Positions 26,105 through 37,942 are shown, counted from the first letter of the stretch. The stretch: DNA of 64,000 nucleotides from Aquisalimonas lutea (GCF_030409225.1 NZ_JAUFPK010000001.1:39230-103229), one strand, 5' to 3'. Notes: generated by a model not told the origin, from the letters alone. Program-made: numbers and translations.

Positions 26105-27027
26105 CACGCCTGCTGCTGGTCGCCCTGCTGAGCGTGCTCCTCGCCGCCTGCGCCACCGGCCCCGCCGACCGCGCCCCCGACGACGAACGCGACCGGGGGC
26201 CGGAGGTGGCACCGGATCTCAGCGACGTCGAGGAGCCGGAGCCGCGGAACGAGCCGATGAGCCGGTACGGCAACCCGAGCAGCTACGAGGTCTTCGGCCG
26301 GCGGTATCACGTCATGGCCCCGGAGGAGGCCCGCGACTACTCGGAAGAGGGAACGGCCTCCTGGTACGGCGAGAAGTTCCACGGCCGGCGCACCTCCAGC
26401 GGCGAGCCCTACGACATGTATACCTTCACCGCCGCGCACACGCGCCTGCCGCTGCCCACCTACGCCCGGGTGACCAACCTGGACAACGATCGCTCCGTGG
26501 TGGTCAAGATCAACGACCGCGGGCCGTTCGCGCGCAACCGCATCATTGATCTCTCCTATGCCGCGGCGGACCGCCTGGGCATGCTGGAAGCGGGAACCGC
26601 CCCCGTGCGCGTGGAAAGCCTCAGCTTCGCCTATGACCCGGACAATCCGCCGCCGGCGCCGGCAGACGCCGCCGGGCCGTCCGGCAGCGAGGGCAGCACC
26701 GCGGACGGGACCGACGACGTCGTCACCAGTACACGCCGGGTCCCCGAACGACTGCAAGCGCAGGACGGCACCGCCGCGACCGCGCGGGAAGCCGGCGGGC
26801 GCTTCCTGCTGCAGATGGGCGCGTTCTCCAGCCGTGACAATGCCGAGACACTGCGCCAGCGGCTTGCCGCCCATGACGTCGGCACGGTGGCCATCCGTTC
26901 GGGCGGGGATATCCACCGCGTGCACGTGGGCCCGCTGGGCAGCCGGGCCGAGGCGGAAGCCATCGCCGAGCGGCTCCGGCAGAGCGGCTTCGCGGACGGC
27001 CACGTGATCACCGTGGACAATTCCTAG
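26101..27027 (+). CDS. rlpA: septal ring lytic transglycosylase RlpA
   Basis: Outer-membrane lipoprotein that cleaves peptidoglycan strands lacking stem peptides. The 308-aa protein has a lipobox (LAAC at residues 13-16), an acidic linker, a double-psi beta-barrel domain (about 85-180) with GTASWYGEKFHGRRTSSGE and VKINDRGPFARNRIIDLS, a disordered proline/glycine linker and a C-terminal SPOR domain (about 230-308) that binds denuded glycan. Catalytic activity is known for the Pseudomonas protein and is inferred here. It lies between mltB and dacA, as in Pseudomonas. Confidence 0.94.
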   Translation: MTRLLLVALLSVLLAACATGPADRAPDDERDRGPEVAPDLSDVEEPEPRNEPMSRYGNPSSYEVFGRRYHVMAPEEARDYSEEGTASWYGEKFHGRRTSSGEPYDMYTFTAAHTRLPLPTYARVTNLDNDRSVVVKINDRGPFARNRIIDLSYAAADRLGMLEAGTAPVRVESLSFAYDPDNPPPAPADAAGPSGSEGSTADGTDDVVTSTRRVPERLQAQDGTAATAREAGGRFLLQMGAFSSRDNAETLRQRLAAHDVGTVAIRSGGDIHRVHVGPLGSRAEAEAIAERLRQSGFADGHVITVDNS

Positions 27028-27162
27028 GGCCTGTTGAGGGCCCGGGCCGGCGTCGCCCGAGGGGTACACTGCCCGGGGGCTGCGCCTGGCATGATATGCT
27101 TCCGCGCCAACGATGCGCCGATACCCCCGAGACCGACACCATCATCCGGAACGAGACACGAA

Positions 27163-28311
27163 ATGCGCCAGCGCCTGATTGCCCAGCTCCTCGTCCTTGC
27201 CGTCCTGCTCCTCGCCACCAGCACCGCAGTCGCACAGTCCGTGCCCACACCGGCGCCGCCGTCCGTCGGCGCGCCCAGCTACATCCTGATGGACTACGAC
27301 AGCGGCCACGTGATCTCGGCACGCGACCCGGACACCGAGCACGAGCCGGCCAGCCTGGTCAAGCTGATGACCGCCTACGTGGTCTTCGGCGAGCTGCGGG
27401 ACGGGCACCTGAGCATGGACGAGCAGGTCACCATCAGTGAGAAGGCCTGGCGCATGGGCGGCTCCCGGATGTTCGTGGAGGTCGGCGATACGGTCTCCGT
27501 GGAGGAGCTGCTCCGGGGAATGATCATCCAGTCCGGCAACGATGCCAGCGTCGCCCTGGCGGAGCACATCGCCGGCAACGAGGAGACGTTCGCCCAGATC
27601 ATGAACCAGCACGCCAGCGAGCTGGGCATGAACAACACCAACTTCACCAACGCCACCGGCTGGCCCAATCCGGAACAGCAGACCACCGCCCGGGATATCG
27701 CCATCCTGGCCCGGGCCATGATCCGCGACTTCCCGGAGTACTACGAGTTCTACTCGGAGCGCCAGTTCACCTATGCCGGCATCACCCAGCGCAACCGCAA
27801 CCGGCTGCTGTGGCGGGATGACAGTGTCGACGGCCTCAAGACCGGGCACACGCAATCCGCCGGATACAACCTGGCGACCTCCGCCGAGCGCGACGGCATG
27901 CGCCTGATTTCCGTGGTCCTGGGCACCGAGAGCGCCAGTGCCCGGATGGAGCAGACCCAGGCCCTGCTGGGCTACGGCTTCCGCTTCTTCGGCACCTACG
28001 AGCTCTACGAGGCCGACACACCCCTGGCCGAGCCCGCCCTCTGGAAAGGCGCTACCGATACGCTGCCCGTGGGCCTGACCGAGTCCCTGTATGTCACCGT
28101 GCCGGAGCGGGAGTACGATAATCTCGAGGCGACCATGAACCTCCGCTCGACGATCATCGCCCCGGTCGATCAGGGCGAGCAGCTCGGCACCGTGGAGGTC
28201 CGCATCGGTGATGCGCTGGTCGCCGAAGCGCCGCTGGTCGCCCTGGAGGCCGGCGAGGAAGGCGGGCTATTCGGCCAGCTCGTGGACAGCATCATGCTGC
28301 GCTTCCAGTAA
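27163..28311 (+). CDS. dacA: D-alanyl-D-alanine carboxypeptidase (PBP5/6 type)
   Basis: Removes the terminal D-Ala from pentapeptides and so limits cross-linking. The 382-aa protein has a signal peptide (to about residue 25, TAVAQS), the catalytic Ser64 in SLVK, SGN (124-126) and KTG (226-228, KTGHTQSAGYNL), then a C-terminal beta domain. It ends with LFGQLVDSIMLRF, the amphipathic helix that anchors the protein to the outer face of the inner membrane. The start at 27163 was taken because it precedes a normal signal peptide. Nineteen bp separate it from ybeD. Confidence 0.96.
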   Translation: MRQRLIAQLLVLAVLLLATSTAVAQSVPTPAPPSVGAPSYILMDYDSGHVISARDPDTEHEPASLVKLMTAYVVFGELRDGHLSMDEQVTISEKAWRMGGSRMFVEVGDTVSVEELLRGMIIQSGNDASVALAEHIAGNEETFAQIMNQHASELGMNNTNFTNATGWPNPEQQTTARDIAILARAMIRDFPEYYEFYSERQFTYAGITQRNRNRLLWRDDSVDGLKTGHTQSAGYNLATSAERDGMRLISVVLGTESASARMEQTQALLGYGFRFFGTYELYEADTPLAEPALWKGATDTLPVGLTESLYVTVPEREYDNLEATMNLRSTIIAPVDQGEQLGTVEVRIGDALVAEAPLVALEAGEEGGLFGQLVDSIMLRFQ

Positions 28312-28330
28312 CGCACGCAGGTACGACGCC

Positions 28331-28603
28331 ATGCACTCGTCCGATGAAGACACACTGCTGGAGTTCCCCTGCACGTTCCCGATCAAGGCGATGGGGCCGG
28401 CGGATCCGGATTTCGTGCTGCACGTGCTGGCACTGGTACGCGAGCACGTCCCCGACGTGCCCGATGACGCGGTGACGACCAACTCCAGCCGGCGCGGCAC
28501 CTACGTCTCCGTGACGGTCACCGTCACCGCCACCAGCAAGGCCCAGCTCGACGCCGTCTATCGCAGCCTCCACGCCGACGACCAGGTGGTCATGACGCTG
28601 TGA
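28331..28603 (+). CDS. ybeD: YbeD-family protein (UPF0250, DUF493)
   Basis: Small 90-aa cytoplasmic protein with the family start [14 protein letters not shown] and the motif [16 protein letters not shown], which resembles a small ACT-like alpha/beta fold. Its role is not established; it lies between dacA and lipB here as in E. coli and Pseudomonas, which suggests a link to lipoate metabolism. Its stop overlaps the first in-frame GTG of lipB. Confidence 0.92.
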   Translation: MHSSDEDTLLEFPCTFPIKAMGPADPDFVLHVLALVREHVPDVPDDAVTTNSSRRGTYVSVTVTVTATSKAQLDAVYRSLHADDQVVMTL

Positions 28604-28617
28604 CCGGAACCGACCCC

Positions 28618-29292
28618 ATGGCCATCCGCGTACGGGAACTGGGCCGCGTGCCCTACGAGCCCACATGGCGGGCCATGCAGGCGTTCACCGAGGAGCGCAC
28701 GCCGGTGACGCCCGACGAGCTCTGGTCCCTGGAGCACCCCCCGGTTTTTACCCAGGGACTGAACGGGCGCCCGGAGCACCTCCTGGATCCCGGCGATGTT
28801 CCCGTGGTGCCGGTGGACCGGGGCGGCCAGGTCACCTACCACGGGCCCGGGCAGGCCGTGGTCTACGTCCTGGTGGACCTCCGCCGCCGCTCGCTGGGGA
28901 TACGCCGCCTGGTCACCCTGCTGGAGACGGCGGTGGTGGAGCTGCTCGCGGAGCACGGCATCGATGGACGGCCCCGCCCGGACGCGCCGGGGGTGTATGT
29001 CGACGGCGCCAAGATCGCCTCGGTGGGCCTGCGCGTGCGGCGCGGCGCCAGCTACCACGGCGTCGCCCTGAACGTGGACATGGACCTGTCGCCGTTCACC
29101 CGCATCAACCCCTGCGGCTACCAGGGCCTGGCGGTGACCCGGATGCGCGACCTGGGCGCGGCCATCGATGCGCCCGCGGCCGGCCGCGCGCTCGTGCAGC
29201 GCCTGTGCTCGGGCCTGCGGCCGTTCCCTGGTGCCGGTGCCGACGATCAGGATAAGGTAACGGCTGCTACCGATAACGACACAAGGCCCTGA
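28618..29292 (+). CDS. lipB: octanoyl-[acyl carrier protein]:protein N-octanoyltransferase
   Basis: Moves the octanoyl group from acyl carrier protein to lipoyl domains of pyruvate and 2-oxoglutarate dehydrogenases and to GcvH. The protein has [13 protein letters not shown], the active-site Lys132 in [13 protein letters not shown] and the acyl-enzyme Cys166 in NPCGYQG. The ATG at 28618 fits the family; a GTG at 28600, which overlaps the ybeD stop, would add six residues. lipA, the usual next gene, is absent; a hotdog thioesterase follows instead. The C-terminus has a low-complexity acidic tail. Confidence 0.95.
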   Translation: MAIRVRELGRVPYEPTWRAMQAFTEERTPVTPDELWSLEHPPVFTQGLNGRPEHLLDPGDVPVVPVDRGGQVTYHGPGQAVVYVLVDLRRRSLGIRRLVTLLETAVVELLAEHGIDGRPRPDAPGVYVDGAKIASVGLRVRRGASYHGVALNVDMDLSPFTRINPCGYQGLAVTRMRDLGAAIDAPAAGRALVQRLCSGLRPFPGAGADDQDKVTAATDNDTRP

Positions 29293-29294
29293 CC

Positions 29295-29723
29295 ATGCCC
29301 CGACTGGATGCGCAGCAACTGGAAACCATCCTGCACGAATCCTTCCCGGAGGTCCGCGAGGGGACCTGGCGCATCGAGGCGGTGGAGGACCGCTACGCGC
29401 GCGTGCGCCTGCCCTACCATCGCTCCAACCTGCGCCCCGGCAACACCATCTCCGGCCCGGCGCTGATGACCCTGGCGGACACGGCCATGTACGCGGCCAT
29501 CCTGGCGGCCATCGGCCCGGTGCTCATGGCGGTGACCACGGCGCTGAACATCAACTTCATGCGCAAGCCCACCGGCGACATCATCGCCGAGTGCCGCCTG
29601 CTCAAGCTGGGCAGCCGCCTTGCCGTGGGCGAGGTCGCCATGTATGCCGACGGTGAGACCGAGATGTGCGCCCACGCCACCTGCACCTACTCCATTCCGC
29701 CGGAATCCCAGCGGGGCGAGTAG
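29295..29723 (+). CDS. PaaI-type hotdog-fold thioesterase
   Basis: A 142-aa protein of the hotdog superfamily, with the long helix SGPALMTLADTAMYAAILAA and the beta segments LNINFMRKPTGDIIAECRLLKLG and VGEVAMYADGE, which match PaaI/YbgC-like acyl-CoA thioesterases. The conserved Asp in LADTAMYA corresponds to the active-site position in PaaI. The natural acyl-CoA cannot be read from the sequence. It lies 2 bp after lipB, so it is probably on the same transcript. Confidence 0.85.
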   Translation: MPRLDAQQLETILHESFPEVREGTWRIEAVEDRYARVRLPYHRSNLRPGNTISGPALMTLADTAMYAAILAAIGPVLMAVTTALNINFMRKPTGDIIAECRLLKLGSRLAVGEVAMYADGETEMCAHATCTYSIPPESQRGE

Positions 29724-29770
29724 CCTCCGCGGCCCCGCCTCCACGCCATTGCATCCGGGCCGGGAACGGC

Positions 29771-31446
<1,676 letters not shown>

Positions 31447-31573
31447 AACTACGTGCCATTGCCGCGTCCTCCTGCCGGCATGATTGCCCGCAATTGTGCC
31501 CGAGGGCGCGCGGGCGTGCGAACCCGTTTGCCGCGCCCGCGCTTGTGTGCGACGTTACCCACCTCTCGACCCC

Positions 31574-31604
31574 TTGACGCCGGCCGCCGCCGTCGCGGTA
31601 TCCG
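31574..31604 (+). promoter_or_regulatory. Candidate lptD promoter
   Basis: TTGACG (31574-31579) and TATCCG (31599-31604) have a long 19-bp spacer, about 30 bp before the GTG start of lptD. Weak match by eye; the amgK-lptD gap shows no clear sigma-E site. Confidence 0.25.
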
Positions 31605-31632
31605 GTACTGTGCAGCCAGGGACACAGCACGC

Positions 31633-33957
31633 GTGCCACGGAATTCCTCCGCCATCCGCGCCGGTGCATGCGGCGGCCTGCTGATCGCCGTCACGGCGCT
31701 GGCCTGCCCCGCGGACGTTGCCGCGGACGACGACCAGTGGCCCCTGCTCAGCGGCGACAACGGACGCTGGGCCGGCTGCATCGCGCCCACGGGCCCGGCG
31801 ACTCCGCCGCAACCGTCGCTGGCGTCGCCCTCCCGGGAGGGAGCGCGCGCGACCATCGACGCGGACACCCTGTACCACCGCGGCGAGACCGGCGTCACCA
31901 GCCTGCGCGGCGACGTGCAGCTCAACCGCGCCGACCAGCGCCTCGACGCCGACGCGATGCGCTATGACCGCCGCAACAACCGCGCCGATGCCCGCGGAGC
32001 AATCCGCTACCGGGAGCGGGGCCTGCGGCTGGGCGCGGATGCCGGATTTCTGCTGCTCGACGACGACCGCGGCGAGATGAGCAACGCCCGGTACCTGCTG
32101 CCGGAGACCCTGGTCCAGGGCCGGGCGCGCCGCATGCAGCTGGTCGACGAGGACGTCTCCCGAATCCACGGCGCGACCTACTCCACCTGCGAGCCGGGGA
32201 ACGAGGAGTGGATGCTGCGGGCCGAGCGGGTGCGCCTGGACCAGGACACGGGCACCGGCGAGGCGTGGCACGCACGCCTGACCGTGGGCGATTTTCCGGT
32301 GCTGTACACGCCGTACCTGAACTTCCCCATCGACGACCGCCGCAAGAGCGGGCTGCTGCCGCCCACCATCAGCCAGTCGGAACGCAACGGCGCGGATCTC
32401 ACCATCCCCTACTACTGGAATATCGCGCCCAACTACGACGCCACCCTGGCGCCGCGCTACCTGAGCCAGCGCGGGCTCATGCTCAACGGCGAGTTCCGCT
32501 ACCTGCAGCTGTCGTTCTCCGGCGCCCTGGAAGGGGGCTACCTGCCCGGTGACGACCAGGCCGGTCGCGATCGCTGGCAGGTCGGCATGGAGCACCGGCA
32601 CCGCTTCACCAGCCGCCTGCGCGGTCGCCTGGACCTGGCCCGCGTCAGCGACGATGCGTACTTCCAGGATTTCGGCGACAGCCTGCGCACGTCCACGACG
32701 CGGCACCTGCGCTCCCTGGCGCAGCTGCGCTACAGCACCCGCAGCGTTTCCGGGCGCCTGGAGGGCCAGGTCTATCAGACGGTGGATGCGGACATCCCCC
32801 GCGCGGGACGACCGTACCGGCGCCTGCCGCGCATCACGCTGAACCATCACCCCGGCGACCTGCCCCTGGGGCTGCGCTGGCGGATGAACAGCGAGCTGGT
32901 CCGCTTCGACCATCCGGCCCCCGATCGGCGCATCACCGGCTCGCGCCTGGACCTGGCGCCGCGGCTGTCGCGCCCCTTCGTCGGTCTGGCGGGCTTCTTC
33001 ACGCCGGCGGTGACCCTGCGGCACACGCAGTACGACCTGGACAGCGCCACCGATCCCCGCAACACGACCCTGGATACCACGGAAGACGAGTCGCGCAGCC
33101 GCACGCTGCCCGTGGCCAGCCTCGACACGGGCCTGTACTTCGAGCGCCGCTTCAGCGCTTTCGACCAGCCCCTGCGGCAGACGCTGGAGCCGCGGCTGTT
33201 CTACCTGTACGCTCCCGAGCGCGAGCAGAGCGATCTGCCGCTGTTCGACACCGGGGAACCGGTGCCGGGCCTGTTCCAGTACTACTCCGAGAACCGGTTC
33301 AGCGGTCCCGACCGCATCGGCGACGCCAACCAGCTGACCACGGGGCTGACCAGCCGGTTTCTCAGCAGCGAGACCGGGGCGGAGTTCTTCCGCGTCGGTG
33401 TCGGGCAGATCCAGTACTTCGATGATCGCGAGGTCGTCCTGCGCGGCGAGCCGGGACCCGAGGAAGAGCGCGCGCGCTCGGACGTCATCGGCGAAGCGCG
33501 CCTGACGCTGCCGGACGGCTTCCAGGCCAGTACCCAGGTGCAGTGGAACCCGGATGCCGGGCGGACGGACCTCACCGGCGTGCGTCTGAGCTACCGGCCG
33601 GCCCCGGACAGCATCGTCAGCGCCAGCTACCGCGCGCGCCGCGACGCCATGGGCGATCTGGAGCTGGAGCAGCGCAACATCAGCGCCGCCTGGCCGGTCC
33701 ACCCGCGCTGGCACGTACTCGGCGGCTGGCGGTACTCGATGCTGGAGGATCGAACACTGGAAAGCTTTGGCGGTCTACAATACCGCGATTGTTGCTGGAG
33801 CGTGCGGCTGGTGGGCCGCTACTACCAGGAAGAGGCGAGCGACGAGCCGGACCGCTCGGTGATGCTGCAGTTCCAGCTGCGGGGCCTGGGCTCGCTGGGC
33901 GACGACGTCCAGTCCTTCCTGGAAGACTCCATGTTCGGATACGGCAGGCGGAGGTAA
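31633..33957 (+). CDS. lptD: LPS-assembly outer-membrane protein LptD
   Basis: Outer-membrane beta-barrel that, with LptE, inserts lipopolysaccharide into the outer leaflet. Starting at GTG 31633 (AGGGA about 12 nt upstream) gives 774 aa with a signal peptide (MPRNSSAIRAGACGG...VAADDD), close to the 784 aa of E. coli. The N-terminal jellyroll (about 70-200) carries the OstA/LptA-like repeats, e.g. DTLYHRGETGVTSLRGDVQ. The barrel contains YTPYLNFPIDDRRKSGLLPP and strands ending in FQLRGLGSLG. Cysteines occur near the N-terminus (C44 region), in STCEPGN and in DCCW near the C-terminus, consistent with the paired disulfides of LptD. surA follows 8 bp later. Confidence 0.94.
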   Translation: MPRNSSAIRAGACGGLLIAVTALACPADVAADDDQWPLLSGDNGRWAGCIAPTGPATPPQPSLASPSREGARATIDADTLYHRGETGVTSLRGDVQLNRADQRLDADAMRYDRRNNRADARGAIRYRERGLRLGADAGFLLLDDDRGEMSNARYLLPETLVQGRARRMQLVDEDVSRIHGATYSTCEPGNEEWMLRAERVRLDQDTGTGEAWHARLTVGDFPVLYTPYLNFPIDDRRKSGLLPPTISQSERNGADLTIPYYWNIAPNYDATLAPRYLSQRGLMLNGEFRYLQLSFSGALEGGYLPGDDQAGRDRWQVGMEHRHRFTSRLRGRLDLARVSDDAYFQDFGDSLRTSTTRHLRSLAQLRYSTRSVSGRLEGQVYQTVDADIPRAGRPYRRLPRITLNHHPGDLPLGLRWRMNSELVRFDHPAPDRRITGSRLDLAPRLSRPFVGLAGFFTPAVTLRHTQYDLDSATDPRNTTLDTTEDESRSRTLPVASLDTGLYFERRFSAFDQPLRQTLEPRLFYLYAPEREQSDLPLFDTGEPVPGLFQYYSENRFSGPDRIGDANQLTTGLTSRFLSSETGAEFFRVGVGQIQYFDDREVVLRGEPGPEEERARSDVIGEARLTLPDGFQASTQVQWNPDAGRTDLTGVRLSYRPAPDSIVSASYRARRDAMGDLELEQRNISAAWPVHPRWHVLGGWRYSMLEDRTLESFGGLQYRDCCWSVRLVGRYYQEEASDEPDRSVMLQFQLRGLGSLGDDVQSFLEDSMFGYGRRR

Positions 33958-33965
33958 GCGGATCG

Positions 33966-35282
33966 ATGTACGGACCAAACGCGATGCACCGGCCCGGGCG
34001 GGCCGCGGTCGGCGTGCTGCTGACCCTGGCCCTGGTCCTGGCGAGCACGGCGGCGCCGGCGGCCCAGACGCTGGATCGCATCGTTGCCGTGGTCAACGAG
34101 GACGTCATCCTGGAGTCGGAGCTGGAAGCGGAGCTCAATCGCGTGCGTCAGCGCATGCAGTCCCAGAACCGCCGGCCGCCGCCCCGGGACGCCCTGGTGA
34201 ACCAGGTCATGGATCAGCTCATCATGGAGCGGCTGCAGCTCGCCCAGGCGGAGCGCATGGGCATCACCGTGGATGACAACACGCTCAACGCCGCCGTCCG
34301 GCGTATCGCGCAGCAGAACAACATGAACCTGCAGCAGTTCCGCCGGGCGGTCACGCGGCAGGGCATGGATTTCGCCCGCTTCCGCGAGGACCTGCGCCGC
34401 GACATCCGCCTGCAGCGGCTGCGGCAGCAGCAGGTCCAGCAGCGCGTGGACATCTCCTCCCGGGACATCGAGGAGTTCCTGGAGAGCCGTGCCGGTCGGG
34501 CGGATGACACGGAGTTCCGGGTCTCCCACATCCTCGTCAGCGTGCCCGGCACTGCGGAACCCGAGGCCATCGACGAGGCCCGGTCGCGGGCCGAGGAGCT
34601 CATGCAGCGCCTGCGCGAGGGCGACGAGAAGTTCGCCCGCGTGGCGGCGGAGGTCTCCGACGCCGAGGACGCCCTGGAAGGCGGCGACCTCGGCTGGCGG
34701 CAGGCGGGCGAGCTCCCCAGCATGTTCCAGGACCAGGTACTGAACCTCAGCCCCGGCGAGCTCGCCGGTCCCATCCGCAGCTCCAGCGGCTTTCACATCG
34801 TCAAGCTGGAGGACACCCGGGCGGCGGATCCCGAGATCGTCGAACAGACCCGGGCCCGGCACATCCTGATCCGGCCCAACGAGGTCGTCAGCGACGCCGA
34901 CGCCCGCGTCCGGCTCGAGGACCTGCGCAACCGCATCCAGCAGGGCGAGTCCTTCGCGGAGCTGGCCCGCGCCCATTCCGACGACCAGGGCACCGCTTCG
35001 GAAGGCGGCGACCTCGGCTGGACCAGCCCGGGCGAGCTGGACCCGGATTTCCAGGAGGCCATGGATCAGCTCGCCCCGGGGGAGGTCAGCCAGCCGTTCC
35101 GCACCCGCTTCGGCTGGCACATCGTCCAGGTGGAGGAGCGCCGGGAGCACGACAGCACCCAGGAGCGACGCCGGGCCCGGGCCGCGCAGCAGCTGCGCCA
35201 GCGCCGCAGCGAGGAGACCGTGCAGTCCTGGCTGCAGCAACTCCGGGATGATGCCTACGTGGACGTCCGGCTGGATCAATGA
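33966..35282 (+). CDS. surA: periplasmic chaperone and peptidyl-prolyl isomerase SurA
   Basis: Folds outer-membrane proteins, LptD among them. The 438-aa protein has a signal peptide (to about residue 36, [16 protein letters not shown]), an N-terminal chaperone domain and two parvulin domains (about 173-274 and 284-384). The second of these carries [14 protein letters not shown] and [20 protein letters not shown]. The start at 33966 follows GGAGGTAAGCGG; the ATG at 33984 is an alternative. The stop overlaps pdxA by 4 bp. Confidence 0.95.
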   Translation: MYGPNAMHRPGRAAVGVLLTLALVLASTAAPAAQTLDRIVAVVNEDVILESELEAELNRVRQRMQSQNRRPPPRDALVNQVMDQLIMERLQLAQAERMGITVDDNTLNAAVRRIAQQNNMNLQQFRRAVTRQGMDFARFREDLRRDIRLQRLRQQQVQQRVDISSRDIEEFLESRAGRADDTEFRVSHILVSVPGTAEPEAIDEARSRAEELMQRLREGDEKFARVAAEVSDAEDALEGGDLGWRQAGELPSMFQDQVLNLSPGELAGPIRSSSGFHIVKLEDTRAADPEIVEQTRARHILIRPNEVVSDADARVRLEDLRNRIQQGESFAELARAHSDDQGTASEGGDLGWTSPGELDPDFQEAMDQLAPGEVSQPFRTRFGWHIVQVEERREHDSTQERRRARAAQQLRQRRSEETVQSWLQQLRDDAYVDVRLDQ

Positions 35283-36304
35283 CCATGGATGCCGGGGGAT
35301 TGCGCATCGCTCTCAGCACCGGCGAGCCGTCCGGGATCGGCCCGGACCTGGCGGTGATGCTGGCGGCTCGCGGCGCCCTGGCCGACACGGTGGTCATCGG
35401 CGACCCGGAGGTCCTGACGGCCCGCGCCCGGCAACTGGGCGTGACACTGCCGCCGATCCGCCGCGTGGCAGCCGGGCACGACCCCGGCGCGCACGACGGG
35501 CTGGCCGTGCTGCCCGTGCCGGTGGCCGAAGCCGTCACGCCGGGCCGCCTGGACCCCGGCAATGCCCCGGCGGTCGTGGAGATGCTGCGCGTCGCCTGCG
35601 ACGGCGCCGTGGCCGGCGACTTCGACGCCATCGTCACGGCCCCGGTGCACAAGGGCGTGATCAACGAGGCGGGCGTGCGGTTCACCGGCCACACGGAGTA
35701 CTTCGCCGAGCGCACCGGCGCTGCGGTTCCCGTCATGATGCTGACGGCCGGATCGCTGCGGGTTGCCCTGGTCACCACGCACCTGCCCCTGCGGGAGGTG
35801 GCCGATGCCGTCACCGCCGGGCGCCTGGAGCAGGTCGCCCGCGTGCTGGCCCGGGACCTGCGCACCAAGTACGGCCTGGACCGGCCGCGCATCCTGGTCA
35901 GCGGCCTCAACCCGCACGCCGGCGAGGGCGGCCACCTCGGCCACGAGGAGCAGACGATCATTACGCCGGTTCTGGAGAGCCTGCGGCGGGAAGGCCTGGA
36001 TCTCCGCGGCCCATTGCCCGCCGATACCCTGTTCACGCCCGACGCGCTGGCCGGGGCCGATGCCGTGCTGACCATGTACCACGACCAGGGGTTGCCGGTG
36101 CTCAAGCACGCCGGCTTCGGCAGCGCCGTCAACGTCACCCTGGGCCTGCCCATCATCAGAACGTCCGTGGACCACGGTACCGCCCTGGACCGCGCGGGCA
36201 CCGGGGAGGTGCATACCGGCAGCCTGGACGCCGCCCTCGCGCTGGCCCGCGAGCTGGTCCGGCGCTCCGGGACCCGCACCGGAAGCGCGGCCCGGCCGTC
36301 ATGA
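35279..36304 (+). CDS. pdxA: 4-hydroxythreonine-4-phosphate dehydrogenase
   Basis: Oxidises 4-phosphohydroxy-L-threonine on the route to pyridoxal 5'-phosphate. The 341-aa protein has [10 protein letters not shown] at the N-terminus (usual form GDPAGIGPE), [23 protein letters not shown], and metal-site histidines in [15 protein letters not shown] and [12 protein letters not shown]. Ends overlap surA and rsmA by 4 bp each, so translation of the four genes lptD-surA-pdxA-rsmA is likely coupled, as in E. coli. Confidence 0.95.
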   Translation: MTMDAGGLRIALSTGEPSGIGPDLAVMLAARGALADTVVIGDPEVLTARARQLGVTLPPIRRVAAGHDPGAHDGLAVLPVPVAEAVTPGRLDPGNAPAVVEMLRVACDGAVAGDFDAIVTAPVHKGVINEAGVRFTGHTEYFAERTGAAVPVMMLTAGSLRVALVTTHLPLREVADAVTAGRLEQVARVLARDLRTKYGLDRPRILVSGLNPHAGEGGHLGHEEQTIITPVLESLRREGLDLRGPLPADTLFTPDALAGADAVLTMYHDQGLPVLKHAGFGSAVNVTLGLPIIRTSVDHGTALDRAGTGEVHTGSLDAALALARELVRRSGTRTGSAARPS

Positions 36305-37092
36305 AGAGCGGTCACCGGCCGCGCAAGCGGTTCGGCCAGAACTTCCTCCACGACCCCGCGATCATCCGGCGCATCGTCGGCGCCATCGCGCCGCAACCGG
36401 GCGACGCCCTGGTGGAGATCGGCCCCGGCCAGGGCGCCCTGACCGCTCCCTTGCTGCGCGCCGCGGGACGGCTGGAAGCCATCGAGATGGACCGCGACCT
36501 AGTCGCGCCCCTGCAGGAATCCCTGGCCCCACTGGGCGAGCTCGTCGTGCACCAGGCGGACGCGCTGGAAGCGGACCTGGGCCGCTTCCACGACGGCCGT
36601 GCCCTGCGCGTGGTCGGCAACCTGCCGTACAACATCTCCACGCCGCTGCTGTTCCACCTGTTCGGCCAGGCGCACCGGATCCGGGACATGCACTTCATGC
36701 TGCAGCGGGAGGTCGTCGACCGCATGGTCGCCTCCCCGGGCAGCCGGACCTACGGGCGGCTGTCCGTGATGACCGCCTACCACTGCCGCGCCGAGCGCCT
36801 GTTCACGGTGGCCCCGGGGGCATTCCGCCCCGCCCCGGCGGTAGAATCGGCCATTGTCCGCCTGGTTCCCCGCGCCGGGGCCGTGGATGACCCCGTCGCC
36901 GCGGAACGGCTGGCCCGGGTGGTCACGCAGGCGTTCGGGCAGCGGCGCAAGACGCTGCGGAACACCCTGCGCGGGCTGCTGACGGAGGACGATCTGCGCG
37001 CCTGCGGGGTCGATCCCGGCCAGCGGGCCGAGCAGCTGGATCTGGCCGCATTCCGGCGCCTGGCCGGGCGACTCTCGCATTGCGCCGAATAG
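36301..37092 (+). CDS. rsmA: 16S rRNA dimethyladenosine transferase
   Basis: Dimethylates two adjacent adenines (A1518 and A1519 in E. coli numbering) near the 3' end of 16S rRNA; loss gives kasugamycin resistance, hence the older name ksgA. The 263-aa protein has [10 protein letters not shown], the SAM motif [11 protein letters not shown], the EAIEMDRDL segment and the catalytic NLPYNIS. The ATG is inside the pdxA stop. In E. coli apaG and apaH follow directly; here a 2-kb insertion of a usp gene, a small ORF and tal separates them. Confidence 0.96.
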   Translation: MKSGHRPRKRFGQNFLHDPAIIRRIVGAIAPQPGDALVEIGPGQGALTAPLLRAAGRLEAIEMDRDLVAPLQESLAPLGELVVHQADALEADLGRFHDGRALRVVGNLPYNISTPLLFHLFGQAHRIRDMHFMLQREVVDRMVASPGSRTYGRLSVMTAYHCRAERLFTVAPGAFRPAPAVESAIVRLVPRAGAVDDPVAAERLARVVTQAFGQRRKTLRNTLRGLLTEDDLRACGVDPGQRAEQLDLAAFRRLAGRLSHCAE

Positions 37093-37144
37093 CGGCCCTA
37101 TACTGGTTCACGAACGCGCCGGAGCGCAGCCGGGAGGCCGAGCC

Positions 37145-37579
37145 GTGACACCCTACAACACCATCCTGCTGGCCGTGGACTTCACCCCGGATGCCAGCCT
37201 GATCGCGGACCGCGCCCGCCGCCTGGCCCACGCCAGCGATGCGCACCTGCACCTGATCCATGTCGTCGAGCACATCCCCATCGACGCCGCCGGCGAGTTC
37301 ATGGGCCCGCCGCAGACGGACCTGCACGAGGAGATGATCGAAACCGCCCGGGAACGCCTGCGTGACTATGCCCGTGCCGAAGGCCTGGAGCACGCCGCGC
37401 GGCACGTCGCTGCCGGCTATACCAAGCAGGAGATCCTGGTGCACGCCGAGACCATCGCTGCCGACCTGATCGTCGTCGGCAGCCACGGACGCCACGGCCT
37501 GGCCCTGCTGCTCGGCTCCACGGCCAACGCCGTCCTCCACGGCGCGCCGTGCGACGTCCTCGCCGTCCGGCTGTACTGA
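37145..37579 (+). CDS. universal stress protein, UspA family
   Basis: A 144-aa single-domain Usp protein with the start YNTILLAVDFTPDA and the ATP-binding motif VVGSHGRHGLALLLGSTANAVLHGAPCDVL (read as G-2x-G-9x-G-S/T), which places it in the ATP-binding UspA/UspFG branch. The GTG start follows GGGAGGCCGAGCC. A TATACT lies at 37099-37104 upstream, without a clear -35. Its trigger cannot be told from the sequence. Confidence 0.92.
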   Translation: MTPYNTILLAVDFTPDASLIADRARRLAHASDAHLHLIHVVEHIPIDAAGEFMGPPQTDLHEEMIETARERLRDYARAEGLEHAARHVAAGYTKQEILVHAETIAADLIVVGSHGRHGLALLLGSTANAVLHGAPCDVLAVRLY

Positions 37580-37586
37580 ACCGTGC

Positions 37587-37679
37587 CTACAGCGACGTGA
37601 CGATGACCGCCACCACGACGGCAACGGCCAGCACCAGGAGCGGATCCGGCCTGCGGAAACGTGAACGATGCCTTGACAT
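37587..37679 (-). CDS. possible small membrane peptide
   Basis: A 30-aa open frame that reads MSRHRSRFRRPDPLLVLAV and then continues as a hydrophobic stretch to VIVTSL: a basic N-terminus followed by one predicted membrane segment. A GAGAAGG lies about 11 nt before the ATG. It occupies the 363-bp gap 37580-37942 and its upstream DNA is AT-rich, as a promoter region would be. Short peptides with a basic RRPDPLL start and one membrane span seem familiar from gammaproteobacteria, but I cannot name a family. It could be a chance frame. Confidence 0.4.
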   Translation of the reverse strand: MSRHRSRFRRPDPLLVLAVAVVVAVIVTSL

Positions 37680-37856
37680 GATCGAATCAACCTTCTCGCC
37701 TTGTCCGGTCCGTAGTGGGAGCCGGTCAAAGGTTCTTCTGTTTGTTGTTGTGTTCATGCACTGAGAGTACGGCATGCAGCAAGCCGCAGATCATTGATTA
37801 TTCCAGATTTTACCCCGGCTTACCAGCCACTCGGGGCGCTACCGGGACCCGCGCCC

Positions 37857-37885
37857 TTTTTGGGGGGACCGCGAACCGTTAGACT
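37857..37885 (+). promoter_or_regulatory. Candidate tal promoter
   Basis: TTTTTG (37857-37862) and TAGACT (37880-37885) have a 17-bp spacer and lie about 57 bp before the tal start, at the edge of an AT-rich stretch (37680-37820). In the rest of the gap I see only the small ORF noted separately. Confidence 0.4.
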
Positions 37886-37942
37886 AGAGGGCTCCGAAGA
37901 GGCCGCCCGGACGTCCGGGCAAGCAAGGCGAGAGCGTTCCCC

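Noticed and set aside
29293-29770. Missing lipA after lipB
   Set aside because: lipA is often encoded elsewhere; absence from one window says nothing about lipoate synthesis.
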